Origin: Sporichthya polymorpha DSM 43042
Lineage (GTDB): Bacteria > Actinomycetota > Actinomycetes > Sporichthyales > Sporichthyaceae
DNA: 64,000 bases
Assembly: GCF_000384115.1 (NCBI RefSeq)
Contig: NZ_KB913029.1
Coordinates: 3,819,057-3,883,056, forward strand
Direction of reading: 5' to 3'
Position numbers and translations under genes: made by a program. Below the pieces are notes generated by a model. That model was given only the letters and a program-made list of their open reading frames with translations. It was not told the origin of the DNA and searched no databases. Positions 1-10,330 of the stretch are shown in pieces. Within the stretch, counting starts at the first letter, position 1, and every line of letters begins with the position of its first letter.

Positions 1-869
1 TTCTCGACCCGATCGCCCGGGTGCTGCGTGGGCGCCGGTGGCTCCAGGTCTCGCTGCTGCTGGCCGCGCCCGTGGCATGGCTGGTGGTGGCGTACCTGGG
101 CGCCCTGGCCGTGATGCTCTTCAACGGCCTGTGGCGTTTCGACCTGGGCAACCAGGTCGTGATCGAGGACATCAGCACGGAGAACTTCCGTGAACTGCTG
201 ACCAGTGACACCTACTGGACGATCACGCTGCGCACGGTGGGCATGGCCTTCGCGGTCACGCTCACCTGCGCGGTGCTCGCCTTCCCCATCGCGTTCACGA
301 TGGCGAAGGTCGCGACGCCGCGGCAGCGTCGGCTGCTGCTCGTCGCGGTCCTGCTGCCGCTGTGGGCCAGCTACGTCGTCAAGGTCTACGCCTGGCGGAC
401 CATCCTCGCCGAGGAGGGCGTCCTCAACTGGATGCTCGACCCGTTCGGGATGTCCGGCCCGGGGACCGGCGGCAACGGTCTGATCGGGATCTGGCTGACC
501 TTCACCTACCTGTGGCTGCCGTTCATGATCCTGCCGATCTACGCCGGGCTGGAGCGGATCCCCGACTCGCTGTTCGACGCCTCGTCAGATCTTGGGGCGT
601 CGCCGGTGACGACGTTCCGCAAGGTGATCCTGCCGATGGCGTTCCCCTCGGTCGTGGCCGGCTCGATCTTCACGTTCTCGCTGACGATGGGGGACTACAT
701 CACCCCGCGGCTCGTCTCCTCGAGCCAGTTCATCGGGAACGTCATCTACGACAACCTCGGCGTGGCCGGGAACCTGCCGTTCGCCGCCGCCTACGCCTCC
801 TTCCCGTTGGTCGTCATGACGGCCTACCTGTTGGTCGCGCGTCGCCTCGGCGCCTTCGAGAACCTGTGA
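1..869 (+). CDS. Polyamine-type ABC transporter permease (PotB-like), 5' end cut by window
   Basis: Inner-membrane permease of a spermidine/putrescine-type ABC importer. Several hydrophobic segments are visible, and near the C-terminus there is the EAA loop (DLGASPVTTFRKVILPMAFP) that docks on the ATPase. The frame is open to the left edge. The first possible start inside the window, GTG at 21, has no Shine-Dalgarno, so the true start probably lies upstream. A second permease follows after 10 bp and two aldehyde dehydrogenases after that, which points to putrescine uptake and breakdown. The ATPase and binding protein are not in the window. Substrate is inferred from family and context. Confidence 0.85.
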   Translation, partial: LDPIARVLRGRRWLQVSLLLAAPVAWLVVAYLGALAVMLFNGLWRFDLGNQVVIEDISTENFRELLTSDTYWTITLRTVGMAFAVTLTCAVLAFPIAFTMAKVATPRQRRLLLVAVLLPLWASYVVKVYAWRTILAEEGVLNWMLDPFGMSGPGTGGNGLIGIWLTFTYLWLPFMILPIYAGLERIPDSLFDASSDLGASPVTTFRKVILPMAFPSVVAGSIFTFSLTMGDYITPRLVSSSQFIGNVIYDNLGVAGNLPFAAAYASFPLVVMTAYLLVARRLGAFENL

Positions 870-879
870 GGGGGTCGCG

Positions 880-1719
880 TTGAACTTCTCCCGGCGCGCC
901 CGCGCACTGCACTGGTCCGGCACGGCGATCACCCTCGCGTTCATCTACTTCCCGCTCGCGATCATCGCGCTGTACGCGTTCAACTCCTCGCGGGTCCAGC
1001 GCTGGCCGATCGACGGCCTGTCGACGAAGTGGGTCGACGCGGCGCTGCACAACCCGGGCGCACGGGAGGCCCTCACCACGTCGGTCAAGGTGGCGCTGAT
1101 GGCCACCGGCGTCGCATTGGTCCTCGGGTCGTTGGCGGCGTTCGCGGTCGCGCGCTACAGCTTCTTCGGCCGGAACACCATCTCGTTCCTGGTCGTCATC
1201 CCCATCGCGATGCCGGGCATCGTCACCGGCATGGCGCTGAACTCCGCGTTCCGGGAGGCGCCGCTCATCGGGGGCGTCAATCTCGGCCTGCTGACCATCG
1301 TCATCAGCCACGCGACGTTCTGCATCGTGCTCGTCTACAACAACGTCATCGCCCGGCTGCGGCGGATGTCGGGCCACCTGGAGGAGGCGTCGGCGGACCT
1401 CGGGGCGCACCCGCTCCAGACCTTCCGTTACGTCACCTTCCCGACGATCCGGTCCGCGCTGCTCGCGGGCGGCCTGCTCGCCTTCGCGCTCTCCTTCGAC
1501 GAGATCATCGTCACGATCTTCACCGCCGGATCGACGCAGACGCTGCCGATCTGGATCCTCCAGAACTACTCGCGGCCCAACCAGGGACCGATCGTCAACG
1601 CGGTGGGGTTGTTCGCGATCCTCCTGTCGATCATCCCCGTCTATCTCGCGCAGCGACTGACCGAGGGTGAGGACATCGCCCGGTCGTCCACCGCCGCGGC
1701 GCCGGCTGCTGCGAACTGA
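880..1719 (+). CDS. Polyamine-type ABC transporter permease (PotC-like)
   Basis: Second permease of the importer, 279 residues with about six membrane segments. The EAA loop is clear (DLGAHPLQTFRYVTFPTIRS). The start is TTG at 880, chosen because GAGGGGG lies just upstream. PotB- and PotC-type permeases normally form a heterodimer, and the 10 bp gap to the first permease supports co-translation. The last ten residues are Ala-rich and probably cytoplasmic. The substrate could be another amine or an amino acid, but the neighbouring dehydrogenases favour putrescine. Confidence 0.85.
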   Translation: MNFSRRARALHWSGTAITLAFIYFPLAIIALYAFNSSRVQRWPIDGLSTKWVDAALHNPGAREALTTSVKVALMATGVALVLGSLAAFAVARYSFFGRNTISFLVVIPIAMPGIVTGMALNSAFREAPLIGGVNLGLLTIVISHATFCIVLVYNNVIARLRRMSGHLEEASADLGAHPLQTFRYVTFPTIRSALLAGGLLAFALSFDEIIVTIFTAGSTQTLPIWILQNYSRPNQGPIVNAVGLFAILLSIIPVYLAQRLTEGEDIARSSTAAAPAAAN

Positions 1720-1774
1720 CGCCCTTTCATTCGTATCTCTCACCCACCCGAACCGATCGCAAGCGAGGTGGAAC

Positions 1775-3223
1775 GTGCCGAACCTGACGTCTCTCCCGGT
1801 CGACCTGCCGGCTCAGAACTGGATCGACGGGGCCTGGGTCGACCCGGAGTCCGGCCGACTGGACGACGTGTACGCCCCCGCGACCGGTGACGTGCTGTTC
1901 CGCGCCGCCTCCTCCGGGACGGCGGACGTCGACCGGGCGGTGCAAGCGGCCGCGAAGGCCTTCGAGTCGTGGTCGGTGACCACGCCGCGCGAGCGCTCGG
2001 AGGCGCTGCTGCGCATCGCGCAGGTCATCGAGGACCACGCCGACGAGTTCACCGCGATCGAGTCGGCGAACGTCGGCAAGCCGGTGTCCGCGCTGCCGGA
2101 CGAGATGGACCTGACCATCGACAACTTCCGGTTCTTCGCCGGTGGCGCCCGCACTTTGGAGGCGAAGCCGGCGGGGGAGTATCTGAGCGGTTACACCTCG
2201 ATGCTCCGGCGGGAGCCGCTCGGCGTCGTCGGCAGCATCGCGCCGTGGAACTACCCGCTGATGATGGCGGCCTGGAAGATCGGGCCGGCCCTGGCGGCGG
2301 GCAACACCGTCGTGCTCAAGCCGAGCGAGCTGACCCCGCTGTCGGTGCTGCGGCTGGCCGAACTTCTCGCCGACGTCCTGCCGCCCGGCGTGCTGAACGT
2401 GGTCACCGGGACCGGCGAGGCCGGGGCCGCGCTCGTCGAGCATCCGGCCGTCGCGATGGTCTCGCTCACCGGGTCGGTGGCGACCGGGAAGGCGATCATG
2501 GCCGCGGCGGCGTCCACCCTCAAGCGCGTCCACCTCGAGCTCGGCGGCAAGGCGCCGGTCGTGGTCCTCGACGACGCGGACCCGGAGACCGTGGCCGCGG
2601 CGGTCCGGCTCGGGGCGTTCTTCAACGCGGGCCAGGACTGCACCGCCGCCTGCCGCGTCATCGCGACCGAGCGGGCCTACGAGGCGACCGTCGCCGGCGT
2701 CACCGACGGGGCGAAGACCCTGATCTCCGGTGATCCGGGCGCGGCGGAGACCGAGCTCGGCCCCCTGGTGTCCGCGAAGCAGCGCGAGCGGGTGGCCGGG
2801 TTCGTCGAGCGTGCGCTGGCCGGGTCGGGCGAGGCCACCGCGGGCGGCCGCCCGGGGGACGGGCCGGGCTACTACTTCGAGCCCTCGGTGATCGTCGGTG
2901 TCGGCCAGGACGACGAGATCGTGCAGCGCGAGGTGTTCGGCCCGGTCGTCACCGTGCAGCGCGTCGCCGACGAGGAGGCCGCGATCGCGGCGGCGAACGC
3001 CGTCGACTACGGCCTGGCCGCGAGTGTCTTCACGACCGACGTCGGCAAGGCGATGCGGGCCTCCGCCGCCCTGCGCTTCGGCACGGTCTGGGTCAACGAC
3101 CACATCCCGCTGGTCTCCGAGATGCCGCACGGCGGGTTCAAGCAGTCGGGCTTCGGCAAGGACATGTCTCTGTACGCCGTCGAGCACTACACCGAGCTCA
3201 AGCACGTCATGGTCAAGTGGTAG
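1775..3223 (+). CDS. Aldehyde dehydrogenase, probably gamma-aminobutyraldehyde dehydrogenase
   Basis: NAD-dependent aldehyde dehydrogenase of 482 residues. The fold is complete: PWNYPLMM and KPSELTPLS in the cofactor domain, ELGGK with the general-base Glu, and FFNAGQDCTAACRV with the catalytic Cys. The start is GTG at 1775 behind GAGGTGG; the frame is open further upstream but that part looks non-coding. Placed between polyamine permeases and succinate-semialdehyde dehydrogenase, it most likely oxidises 4-aminobutanal from putrescine to GABA. No aminotransferase is seen here. Exact substrate is inferred; betaine-aldehyde dehydrogenase is the main alternative. Confidence 0.85.
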   Translation: MPNLTSLPVDLPAQNWIDGAWVDPESGRLDDVYAPATGDVLFRAASSGTADVDRAVQAAAKAFESWSVTTPRERSEALLRIAQVIEDHADEFTAIESANVGKPVSALPDEMDLTIDNFRFFAGGARTLEAKPAGEYLSGYTSMLRREPLGVVGSIAPWNYPLMMAAWKIGPALAAGNTVVLKPSELTPLSVLRLAELLADVLPPGVLNVVTGTGEAGAALVEHPAVAMVSLTGSVATGKAIMAAAASTLKRVHLELGGKAPVVVLDDADPETVAAAVRLGAFFNAGQDCTAACRVIATERAYEATVAGVTDGAKTLISGDPGAAETELGPLVSAKQRERVAGFVERALAGSGEATAGGRPGDGPGYYFEPSVIVGVGQDDEIVQREVFGPVVTVQRVADEEAAIAAANAVDYGLAASVFTTDVGKAMRASAALRFGTVWVNDHIPLVSEMPHGGFKQSGFGKDMSLYAVEHYTELKHVMVKW

Positions 3224-3232
3224 GCAGGATCC

Positions 3233-4696
3233 ATGGGTGAAGCAGCGGAGCGGCGGGTCCTGGACGCGGTCCCCGACGGGTTGCTGATCGGGGGCCAGTG
3301 GCGACCGGCCACGGGTCGCCGGGAGTTCGGCGTCGAGGACCCGGCCACCCGCGCCGAGCTGCGGACGGTCGCGGACGCGAACGCGGAGGACTCCCGGGCG
3401 GCGCTCGACGCCGCCGTCGAGGCGCAGCCGACGTGGGCCGTCACGGCCCCGCGGGAGCGCGCGGAGATCCTGCGTCGCGCGTTCGAGGCGATGACGAAGC
3501 GGGCCGACGACCTCGCGCTGCTGATGACCCTCGAGCACGGCAAGCCGGTGGCCGAGTCGAAGGCCGAGGTCGCGTACGCGGCCGAGTTCTTCCGCTGGTT
3601 CTCCGAGGAGGCCGCGCGGATCTCCGGTTCGTTCTCGACCGCCCCGGCCGGCAACCTCCGGCTGCTGACGATCAAGCAGCCGGTGGGGCCGTGCCTGCTG
3701 ATCACCCCGTGGAACTTCCCGCTGGCGATGGGCACCCGCAAGATCGGCCCCGCGATCGCCGCCGGCTGCACGATGGTGATGAAGCCGGCCAAGCAGACCC
3801 CGCTGTCGATGTTGATGCTGGCGCAGATCCTCCGCGAGGCCGGCCTTCCGGACGGCGTGCTCAACGTCGTCACTGCTAAGGACCCGAGCGTCGTGAGCGA
3901 GCCGCTGCTGGCCGACGACCGGCTCCGCAAGCTCTCGTTCACCGGCTCGACCGCGATCGGCAAGATGCTGATCGAGATGTCGGCGGGCCAGGTGCTCCGG
4001 ACCTCGATGGAGCTGGGCGGCAACGCGCCGTTCCTGGTCTTCGCCGACGCCGACCTCGACAAGGCCGTCGAGGGCGCGATGATCGCGAAGATGCGGAACA
4101 TGGGGCAGGCCTGCACCTCGGCCAACCGGTTCCTCGTGCACTCCGCCGTCGCCGGGGAGTTCACCGAGCGACTCGTCGAGAAGATGGCCGCCCTGGTGCC
4201 GGGCCGCGGGACCGAGGACGGCGTGACGCTCGGGCCGCTGATCGACCAGGCCGCGATCGACAAGGTCGACGGACTCGTCTCCGACGCCGTCTCCCGGGGC
4301 GCGAAGCTGCTGCTCGGCGGCAAGGCCGGCGACGGGCCGGGCTACTTCTACTCCCCGACCGTTCTCACGGACATCCCCGACGACGTGCGGCTGACCTGCG
4401 AGGAGATCTTCGGCCCGGTCGCCGCGATCCGCACCTTCGACGACGACGAGGCCGCGATCGCCGAGGCCAACGCCACCGAGTACGGCCTGGTCGCCTACGC
4501 GTTCACCGCCGACTTCGACCGGGCGCTCCGGGTCGCGGAGCGACTGGAGTCCGGCATGGTCGGCCTCAACGTCGGGCTCGTCTCCAACCCGGCCGCCCCG
4601 TTCGGCGGGGTGAAGCAGTCCGGCCTCGGCCGCGAGGGCGGCACGGTCGGCATCGAGGAGTACCTGGAGACGAAGTACGTCGCGCTGCCGACCTGA
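3233..4696 (+). CDS. gabD: NAD(P)-dependent succinate-semialdehyde dehydrogenase
   Basis: Aldehyde dehydrogenase of 487 residues that oxidises succinate semialdehyde to succinate, the last step of GABA degradation. Family marks are LEHGKP near residue 100, PWNFPLAMGTRKIGPA, SFTGSTAIGK, MELGGNAPF with the general base, and MGQACTSANR with the catalytic Cys. The ending PFGGVKQSGLGREGG is typical of GabD. ATG at 3233 lies 9 bp after the previous stop, so the two dehydrogenases are likely co-translated. Together with the upstream enzyme it would take 4-aminobutanal-derived carbon into the TCA cycle once GABA has been transaminated. Confidence 0.88.
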   Translation: MGEAAERRVLDAVPDGLLIGGQWRPATGRREFGVEDPATRAELRTVADANAEDSRAALDAAVEAQPTWAVTAPRERAEILRRAFEAMTKRADDLALLMTLEHGKPVAESKAEVAYAAEFFRWFSEEAARISGSFSTAPAGNLRLLTIKQPVGPCLLITPWNFPLAMGTRKIGPAIAAGCTMVMKPAKQTPLSMLMLAQILREAGLPDGVLNVVTAKDPSVVSEPLLADDRLRKLSFTGSTAIGKMLIEMSAGQVLRTSMELGGNAPFLVFADADLDKAVEGAMIAKMRNMGQACTSANRFLVHSAVAGEFTERLVEKMAALVPGRGTEDGVTLGPLIDQAAIDKVDGLVSDAVSRGAKLLLGGKAGDGPGYFYSPTVLTDIPDDVRLTCEEIFGPVAAIRTFDDDEAAIAEANATEYGLVAYAFTADFDRALRVAERLESGMVGLNVGLVSNPAAPFGGVKQSGLGREGGTVGIEEYLETKYVALPT

Positions 4697-4773
4697 GCGC
4701 ACCGGACCGCGGTGAACGTTTTCGCCCCCTCGCGCGTCCTGCTGGAGAGAACGGTGACGAACGGGGGAACGAG

Positions 4774-5709
4774 ATGGCACGCACGGGGACGACCTGGGCC
4801 CGGCGGGGGCGGGTTCGGCGCGGGCTGATGCTGCCGCTGGCGGTGCTGCTGGTGGCGGGACTGGCGGCGTGCGGGAGCGACGCGGCGTCCTCGGAGCCCG
4901 ACCCGGCGGCCGGCGGCAGCGGCCCCGGACCGTCGGCCGGGACCCCGGACGGGGAGTTCCTGTCCACCTCGGTCACCGAGAACGGAAAGCCGAAGAAGCT
5001 GGTCAAGGGCACGAGCGTCTCGCTCCGCTTCGCCGACGGCGCGGTCAGCGCCCAGGCGGGCTGCAACACGATGAGCGGCCCGGTGCGCTTCGCCGACGGG
5101 AAGCTCGTCGTCGACGACCTCGCGATGACCGAGATGGGCTGCCCGGGCGAGGGCCGGCACGAGCAGGACCAGTTCGTCGCGGCCTTCCTGACCGCTCGCC
5201 CGGCCTACACCTACGACGGGACGACCCTCGACCTCAGCACCGATTCGGTCCGGATGGTGTTCGGTCCCCGCGAGCAGGTCCAGCCCGACCTCCCGCTGGA
5301 GGGCACCCGGTGGAACGTCACCCACCTGACCTCCGGCCCGGCCCGCGACGCCGCGGACGACCCGAACGCCGCGGTCTCGGCCGGCATGGCCCCGCCCAAG
5401 GCGTTCCTGGAGTTCGCCGACGGCCGGGTCACCGGCAACGACGGTTGCAACCGCCTCTTCGGTGACGCGACGGTCTCCGGCGACACCATCACCTTCGGGC
5501 CGATCGCCACGACCAAGATGGCCTGCCCGGGCGTCGAGGGGACCGACCGGGTGCTGGCCGTCCTCACCGGTGACGTGACCTGGAAGATCGACCACCGCAT
5601 CCTGACCCTGACCAACGCGGCGGGCGACGGCCTGCAACTCGAGGCGGAGAAGATGCCGGCGGGAGACAAGAAGAGCGCGCCCGGACCGGTCGGCAATGCG
5701 GACTCCTGA
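4774..5709 (+). CDS. Lipoprotein with two META domains (HslJ-like)
   Basis: Secreted lipoprotein of 311 residues. An Arg-rich start and hydrophobic stretch end in the lipobox LAAC, so the mature protein should be lipid-anchored at about Cys33. Two META/HslJ-like domains follow. Each carries the pattern GCNxxxG ([16 protein letters not shown]) and a later TxMxCPG (TEMGCPG, TKMACPG). HslJ in E. coli is linked to novobiocin resistance, but the biochemical role of META domains is poorly defined, so no function is claimed. The low-complexity linker after the Cys (Ser/Pro/Gly) is a typical surface spacer. Confidence 0.8.
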   Translation: MARTGTTWARRGRVRRGLMLPLAVLLVAGLAACGSDAASSEPDPAAGGSGPGPSAGTPDGEFLSTSVTENGKPKKLVKGTSVSLRFADGAVSAQAGCNTMSGPVRFADGKLVVDDLAMTEMGCPGEGRHEQDQFVAAFLTARPAYTYDGTTLDLSTDSVRMVFGPREQVQPDLPLEGTRWNVTHLTSGPARDAADDPNAAVSAGMAPPKAFLEFADGRVTGNDGCNRLFGDATVSGDTITFGPIATTKMACPGVEGTDRVLAVLTGDVTWKIDHRILTLTNAAGDGLQLEAEKMPAGDKKSAPGPVGNADS

Positions 5710-5729
5710 GTCCCAGGGAGAATGACCGG

Positions 5730-6980
5730 GTGACCCCGCGTTCTGTTGTCGTCCTGGGCTCCACGGGATCGATCGGCACCCAGGCCCTCGACGTCGTGCG
5801 CGCGAACCCGGACCGGTTCCGCGTCGTCGGACTCGGGGCCGGGGGCGGGAACGTCGATCTGCTCGCCGCGCAGGCGCTGGAGTTCGGCGTCGAGGTCGTC
5901 GGCGTCGCCCGGGCGGGCGCGGCCCAGGACCTCCAGCTGGCCTTCTACGCCGAGGCTCAGCAGCGCGGCTGGAACGCGGGGGAGTTCGCGCTCCCCAAGA
6001 TCCTGGCCGGGCCGGACTCGCAGACCGAGCTCGCCGCCTGGTCGGCCGACGTCGTCCTGAACGGGATGACCGGCTCGGTCGGGCTGGCGCCGACGCTGGC
6101 CGCCCTGGCGGCCGGGCGCACGCTCGCGCTGGCCAACAAGGAGTCGCTGATCGTCGGCGGGCCGCTGGTCACCGCGGCCGCGGCGCCGGGGCAGATCGTC
6201 CCGGTCGACTCCGAGCACTCCGCGCTCGCGCAGTGTCTGCGCGCCGGCGCTCCGACCGAGGTCGCTCAGCTCGTCCTCACCGCCAGCGGCGGCCCGTTCC
6301 GCGGCCGGACGCGTGAGGAGCTGGAGTCGGTCACCGTCGCCGACGCGCTCGCGCACCCCACCTGGGACATGGGTCCGGTCATCACCGTGAACTCGGCGAC
6401 GCTGGTCAACAAGGGCCTGGAACTGATCGAGGCTCACCTGCTGTTCGGCATCGACTTCGACGCGATCGAGGTCGTCGTCCACCCGCAGTCGATCGTCCAT
6501 TCGATGGTCACGTTCACCGACGGCTCGACGATCGCGCAGGCGTCGCCGCCGGACATGCGGCTGCCGATCGCGCTCGGGCTCGGCTGGCCCGACCGGGTGC
6601 CCGCCGTCGCCCCGGCCTGCGACTGGAGCACGGCCACCACCTGGGAGTTCGCGCCGCTGGACCGCGTCGCCTTCCCGGCGGTGGAGCTCGCGCGCGAGTG
6701 CGGGCGGACCGGCGGCACGGCCCCGGCCGTGTTCAACGCCGCCAACGAGGAGTGCGTGTCGGCGTTCCTCGCCGGATCCCTGCACTTCAACCGGATTGTG
6801 GATACGGTCGCTGCCGTCGTCTCCGACCACACCGACTCCGGCGTGCTCGGGCGGGACGGCACACTCACCCTGGACGACGTGCTCGGCGCGGAGTCCTGGG
6901 CCCGGACACGGGTCGCGGAATTGCTGGGGGGCACGGTGGCGCGGGATCGCACGACGGGGAAGAACGGGCCTGCATGCTGA
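5730..6980 (+). CDS. dxr: 1-deoxy-D-xylulose 5-phosphate reductoisomerase
   Basis: Second enzyme of the MEP isoprenoid pathway, converting DXP to 2-C-methyl-D-erythritol 4-phosphate with NADPH. The N-terminal NADPH loop [14 protein letters not shown] is intact, as are [24 protein letters not shown] (metal-binding Asp and Glu) and TASGGPFR, with [15 protein letters not shown]-type residues in the substrate lid. 416 residues is normal length. The start is GTG at 5730 behind AGGGAG. The stop overlaps the next start by 7 bp. The order dxr-site-2 protease-ispG-GNAT is the actinobacterial arrangement and brings two MEP steps under shared expression. Confidence 0.95.
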   Translation: MTPRSVVVLGSTGSIGTQALDVVRANPDRFRVVGLGAGGGNVDLLAAQALEFGVEVVGVARAGAAQDLQLAFYAEAQQRGWNAGEFALPKILAGPDSQTELAAWSADVVLNGMTGSVGLAPTLAALAAGRTLALANKESLIVGGPLVTAAAAPGQIVPVDSEHSALAQCLRAGAPTEVAQLVLTASGGPFRGRTREELESVTVADALAHPTWDMGPVITVNSATLVNKGLELIEAHLLFGIDFDAIEVVVHPQSIVHSMVTFTDGSTIAQASPPDMRLPIALGLGWPDRVPAVAPACDWSTATTWEFAPLDRVAFPAVELARECGRTGGTAPAVFNAANEECVSAFLAGSLHFNRIVDTVAAVVSDHTDSGVLGRDGTLTLDDVLGAESWARTRVAELLGGTVARDRTTGKNGPAC

Positions 6981-8191
6981 CCTTGTTCGGGATCGTCCTG
7001 TTCGTGGTGCTGCTGCTCGGTTCGGTGGCGATCCACGAGTTCGGCCACTGCGTGACCGCGAAGATGTACGGGATGAAGGTCTCCGAGTACTTCGTCGGAT
7101 TCGGCCCGAAGATCTGGTCGTTCCGCCGGGGGGAGACCGAGTACGGGCTCAAGGCCATCCCCGCCGGGGGCTACTGCAAGATCATCGGGATGACCGACCT
7201 CGAGGAGGTCGACGAGGCGGACCGTGACCGGGCGTTCTACCGGTACTCCGCCCCGAAGAAGACGGTCGTGCTGCTCGCCGGCGTCTTCCTCCACCTCGTG
7301 ATCGGGTTCCTCCTCTTCGTCATCGCCTTCATGGGCATCGGCCGGTACACGCCGACCACCACCGTGCAGTCGGTGTCCGAGTGCATCCCGGCCGCGACCG
7401 CCACCACGGCCGCCTGCGGACCCCAGGACGCTCCGTCGCCGGCGAAGGCCGCGGGGCTGCTCGAGGGCGACGAGATCTTCGCCGTCGGGGCCGACCGGGT
7501 CGGCGGGAACTGGGACACCGCCTCGCGGCTCATCCGCGAGGCCGGTGCCGGACCCCTCGCCGTGACCGTCCTCCGCGACGGCAAGCTCGTGACGCTCACC
7601 GCGGACCTCGTCACCCGGGAACGGGCGGACCTGGACAATCCGGACCAGGTCGTTGCCGTCGGTGTCCTCGGCGTCGGGCCGTCCTTCCAGGCCGAGCACG
7701 ACGGCCCGATCGCGGCCGCCGGGCGGTCCGTCGACCTGATGTGGGAGGTCGTGAAGGCCTCCGGGCGGCTCGTCGCGGACTTCCCGGAGAAGATCGGCGA
7801 GCTCTTCGACGCCCTCGGCGGCGAGGAGCGCGACCAGGAGGGCCTGTCCGGCGTGGTCGGCGCGGCCCGCGTCTCCGGCGAGTTCTTCAGCCTGGACAAC
7901 AGCTCGACCACCGAACGGCTCTCGCTGGTGCTGCTCAACGTCGGCGGGCTGAACATCTTCCTGGCGCTGTTCAACGCCCTCCCGCTGCTCCCGCTCGACG
8001 GCGGCCACGTCGCGGTCACGACCTACGAGGCGGGCAAGCGGCGCCTGTTCCGGCTCTTCGGGAAGCCCGATCCGGGGCGGGTCGACATCACCAAGCTGCT
8101 GCCCGCCACGTACGCATTCGTCGTGGTCTTGATCGCACTCACGGTGCTGCTGCTGGCTGCCGACATCGTCAACCCCATCACCGTGAGCTAA
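6974..8191 (+). CDS. rip1: Site-2 intramembrane zinc metalloprotease (RseP/Rip1 family)
   Basis: Membrane protease that cuts anti-sigma factors or other membrane substrates within the bilayer. The first membrane segment holds the zinc site HEFGH. A PDZ domain follows at about residues 140-220 ([19 protein letters not shown]), and the second active-site motif, [10 protein letters not shown], lies near residue 340 with its Asp ligand. 405 residues matches M. tuberculosis Rip1. ATG at 6974 was chosen because the hydrophobic N-terminus starts there and it overlaps dxr, suggesting translational coupling. Substrates cannot be told from the sequence. Confidence 0.92.
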   Translation: MLTLFGIVLFVVLLLGSVAIHEFGHCVTAKMYGMKVSEYFVGFGPKIWSFRRGETEYGLKAIPAGGYCKIIGMTDLEEVDEADRDRAFYRYSAPKKTVVLLAGVFLHLVIGFLLFVIAFMGIGRYTPTTTVQSVSECIPAATATTAACGPQDAPSPAKAAGLLEGDEIFAVGADRVGGNWDTASRLIREAGAGPLAVTVLRDGKLVTLTADLVTRERADLDNPDQVVAVGVLGVGPSFQAEHDGPIAAAGRSVDLMWEVVKASGRLVADFPEKIGELFDALGGEERDQEGLSGVVGAARVSGEFFSLDNSSTTERLSLVLLNVGGLNIFLALFNALPLLPLDGGHVAVTTYEAGKRRLFRLFGKPDPGRVDITKLLPATYAFVVVLIALTVLLLAADIVNPITVS

Positions 8192-8201
8192 TTTCGATCC
8201 C

Positions 8202-9359
8202 GTGACCGCTGTTTCGCTCGGGATGCCCGCTCCGCCGCCCCTTCGGCTGGCCGAACGGCGCAGGTCCCGGCAGATCCGGGTCGGCGACGTCCTCGTCGGC
8301 GGCGACGCACCCGTGTCGGTGCAGTCGATGTGCACGACGCTGACGGCCGATGTGAACGCGACCCTGCAGCAGATCGCGGAGCTGACCGCGGCCGGCTGCC
8401 AGATCGTCCGCGTCGCGTGCCCGTCGCAGGACGACGCGGACGCGCTGTCGGCGATCGCGAAGAAGTCCCCGATCCCGGTGATCGCGGACATCCACTTCCA
8501 GCCCAAGTACGTCTTCGCCGCGATCGACGCCGGGTGCGCCGCGGTGCGGGTGAACCCGGGCAACATCAAGCAGTTCGACGACAAGGTCGGCGAGATCGCG
8601 CGGGCGGCCGCCGACGCCGGCGTCTCGATCCGGATCGGCGTCAACGCCGGGTCCCTCGACAAGCGGCTGCTGGCGAAGTACGGCCGGGCCACCCCGGAGG
8701 CGCTCGTGGAGTCGGCGCTGTGGGAGGCGTCGCTCTTCGCCGAGCACGACTTCCACGACGTCAAGATCTCGGTGAAGCACAACGACCCGGTCGTGATGAT
8801 CAACGCCTACCGGCAGCTCGCCGCGGCGTGCGACTACCCGCTGCACCTCGGCGTCACGGAGGCCGGGCCGGCCTTCCAGGGGACGATCAAGTCGGCCGTC
8901 GCCTTCGGCGCGCTGCTCTCCGAGGGCATCGGCGACACGATCCGCGTCTCGCTCTCCGCGCCTCCGGTCGAGGAGGTCAAGGTCGGGATGCAGATCCTGG
9001 AGTCACTGGGTCTGCGTGAGCGCGGCCTGGAGATCGTGTCGTGCCCGTCCTGCGGCCGCGCCCAGGTGGACGTCTACACGCTCGCGAATCAGGTGACGGC
9101 GGGTCTCGACGGACTTACCGTCCCGCTGCGCGTCGCCGTGATGGGGTGTGTGGTGAACGGACCCGGCGAGGCCCGCGAGGCCGACCTCGGGGTGGCGTCG
9201 GGCAACGGCAAGGGGCAGATCTTCGTCAAGGGTGAGGTCATCAAGACCGTGCCCGAGCACCAGATCGTGGAGACACTGATCGACGAGGCACTGCGTCTGG
9301 CCGAGGAGATGTCGGCCGCCGGGGCCGGCCCCGGCGAACCCGTCGTCTCGGTGTCCTGA
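8202..9359 (+). CDS. ispG: 4-hydroxy-3-methylbut-2-enyl diphosphate synthase (flavodoxin-type)
   Basis: IspG/GcpE, the penultimate MEP step, an iron-sulfur enzyme making HMBPP from methylerythritol cyclodiphosphate. A TIM-barrel N-terminus ([18 protein letters not shown]) is followed by the C-terminal cluster domain with SCPSCGR and [12 protein letters not shown], giving the three Cys plus a conserved Glu. 385 residues is usual. GTG at 8202 is 10 bp after the protease stop. The stop codon lies inside a duplicated 11-mer (9355-9365 and 9369-9379). Confidence 0.95.
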   Translation: MTAVSLGMPAPPPLRLAERRRSRQIRVGDVLVGGDAPVSVQSMCTTLTADVNATLQQIAELTAAGCQIVRVACPSQDDADALSAIAKKSPIPVIADIHFQPKYVFAAIDAGCAAVRVNPGNIKQFDDKVGEIARAAADAGVSIRIGVNAGSLDKRLLAKYGRATPEALVESALWEASLFAEHDFHDVKISVKHNDPVVMINAYRQLAAACDYPLHLGVTEAGPAFQGTIKSAVAFGALLSEGIGDTIRVSLSAPPVEEVKVGMQILESLGLRERGLEIVSCPSCGRAQVDVYTLANQVTAGLDGLTVPLRVAVMGCVVNGPGEAREADLGVASGNGKGQIFVKGEVIKTVPEHQIVETLIDEALRLAEEMSAAGAGPGEPVVSVS

Positions 9360-9408
9360 TCCGGCGTCCCTGATCCGGCATTCCTCTTCCGGCAACCGAG
9401 GAGCGTGC

Positions 9409-10281
9409 GTGGCAGTCCCGGTCGATCGCGACACGGCCGCCGGCGCCGCGGAGCTCCGCGTCCTGACCCTGGCGGACCTGCCCGCCGCCCTGCGGCTGGC
9501 CGAGCAGAACCCGGTCGCGAACGTCTTCGTCCTGTCCCGGCTGCGCAGCGGCGGGCTCGGCCCCACCCGCGGGGCCGCGGAGGTGTGGGGCTATTCGGTC
9601 GACGGCGTCCTGCGCTCGATGCTCTACGTCGGCGCCAACGTGGTTCCGGTCCAAGCCGACGCCGAGGCGGTGGCGGCCTTCGCCGACCGGGCCGCGCGCA
9701 CGGTGCGGCGCTGCTCCTCGATCGTCGGACCGGCCGACGCGGTGCTCCCGTTCTGGGAGCGGGTGGCCCCGGTCTGGGGCCCCGCCCGTGAGGTCCGGCC
9801 CGCGCAGCCGCTGATGGCCGTCGACGCTCCGGACCGCAGCCTGACCCCCGACCCCGGCGTCCGGCCGGTGACGCGCGCGCAGCTGGACATCGTTCTGCCG
9901 GCCTGCGTCGCGATGTTCACCGAGGAGGTCGGCGTCTCGCCGCTCGGCGGGGACGGCGGCCTGCTGTACCGGTGCCGCATCGCCGAGCTCGTCGACGCCG
10001 GCCGCGCGTTCGCCCGGATCGAGAACGACCGGGTCGTGTTCAAGGCCGAGGTCGGGGCGGCGACCCCGGAGGTCTGCCAGGTGCAGGGGGTCTGGGTCGA
10101 CCCCGCGCACCGGGGTCAGGGGCTCGCGGCACCGGGCGTCGCGGCGGTCGTCGAGCTCGCCCGGGCCGGCATCGCCCCGACCGTCAGCCTCTACGTGAAC
10201 GACTTCAACACCGCGGCGCTGGCCACGTACCGGCGCGTCGGGTTCCGCCAGATCGGTACCTTCGCCTCGGTGTTGTTCTGA
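9409..10281 (+). CDS. GNAT-family acetyltransferase with N-terminal DUF4081-like region
   Basis: A 290-residue protein with an N-terminal domain resembling DUF4081 and a C-terminal GNAT fold. The acetyl-CoA loop VQGVWVDPAHRGQGLA lies near residue 228, and VSLYVNDFNTAALATYRRVGFRQIGTF is a typical GNAT C-terminus. It corresponds in position and architecture to M. tuberculosis Rv2867c, which also follows ispG. The acetylated substrate is unknown. The stop TGA is part of TCTGAGACAG, repeated 15 bp downstream, giving a second in-frame stop. Confidence 0.8.
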   Translation: MAVPVDRDTAAGAAELRVLTLADLPAALRLAEQNPVANVFVLSRLRSGGLGPTRGAAEVWGYSVDGVLRSMLYVGANVVPVQADAEAVAAFADRAARTVRRCSSIVGPADAVLPFWERVAPVWGPAREVRPAQPLMAVDAPDRSLTPDPGVRPVTRAQLDIVLPACVAMFTEEVGVSPLGGDGGLLYRCRIAELVDAGRAFARIENDRVVFKAEVGAATPEVCQVQGVWVDPAHRGQGLAAPGVAAVVELARAGIAPTVSLYVNDFNTAALATYRRVGFRQIGTFASVLF

Positions 10282-10330
10282 GACAGATTGCTCTGAGACA
10301 GGCTGTTCCGAGGTCGGCCGGGAGGACCGT

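Noticed and set aside
1727-4780. Very long minus-strand open frame of about 1017 codons opposite the two aldehyde dehydrogenases
   Set aside because: It is the antisense shadow of two well-recognised genes in GC-rich DNA. Its translation is Arg/Gly/Asp/Val-rich with no recognisable domain.
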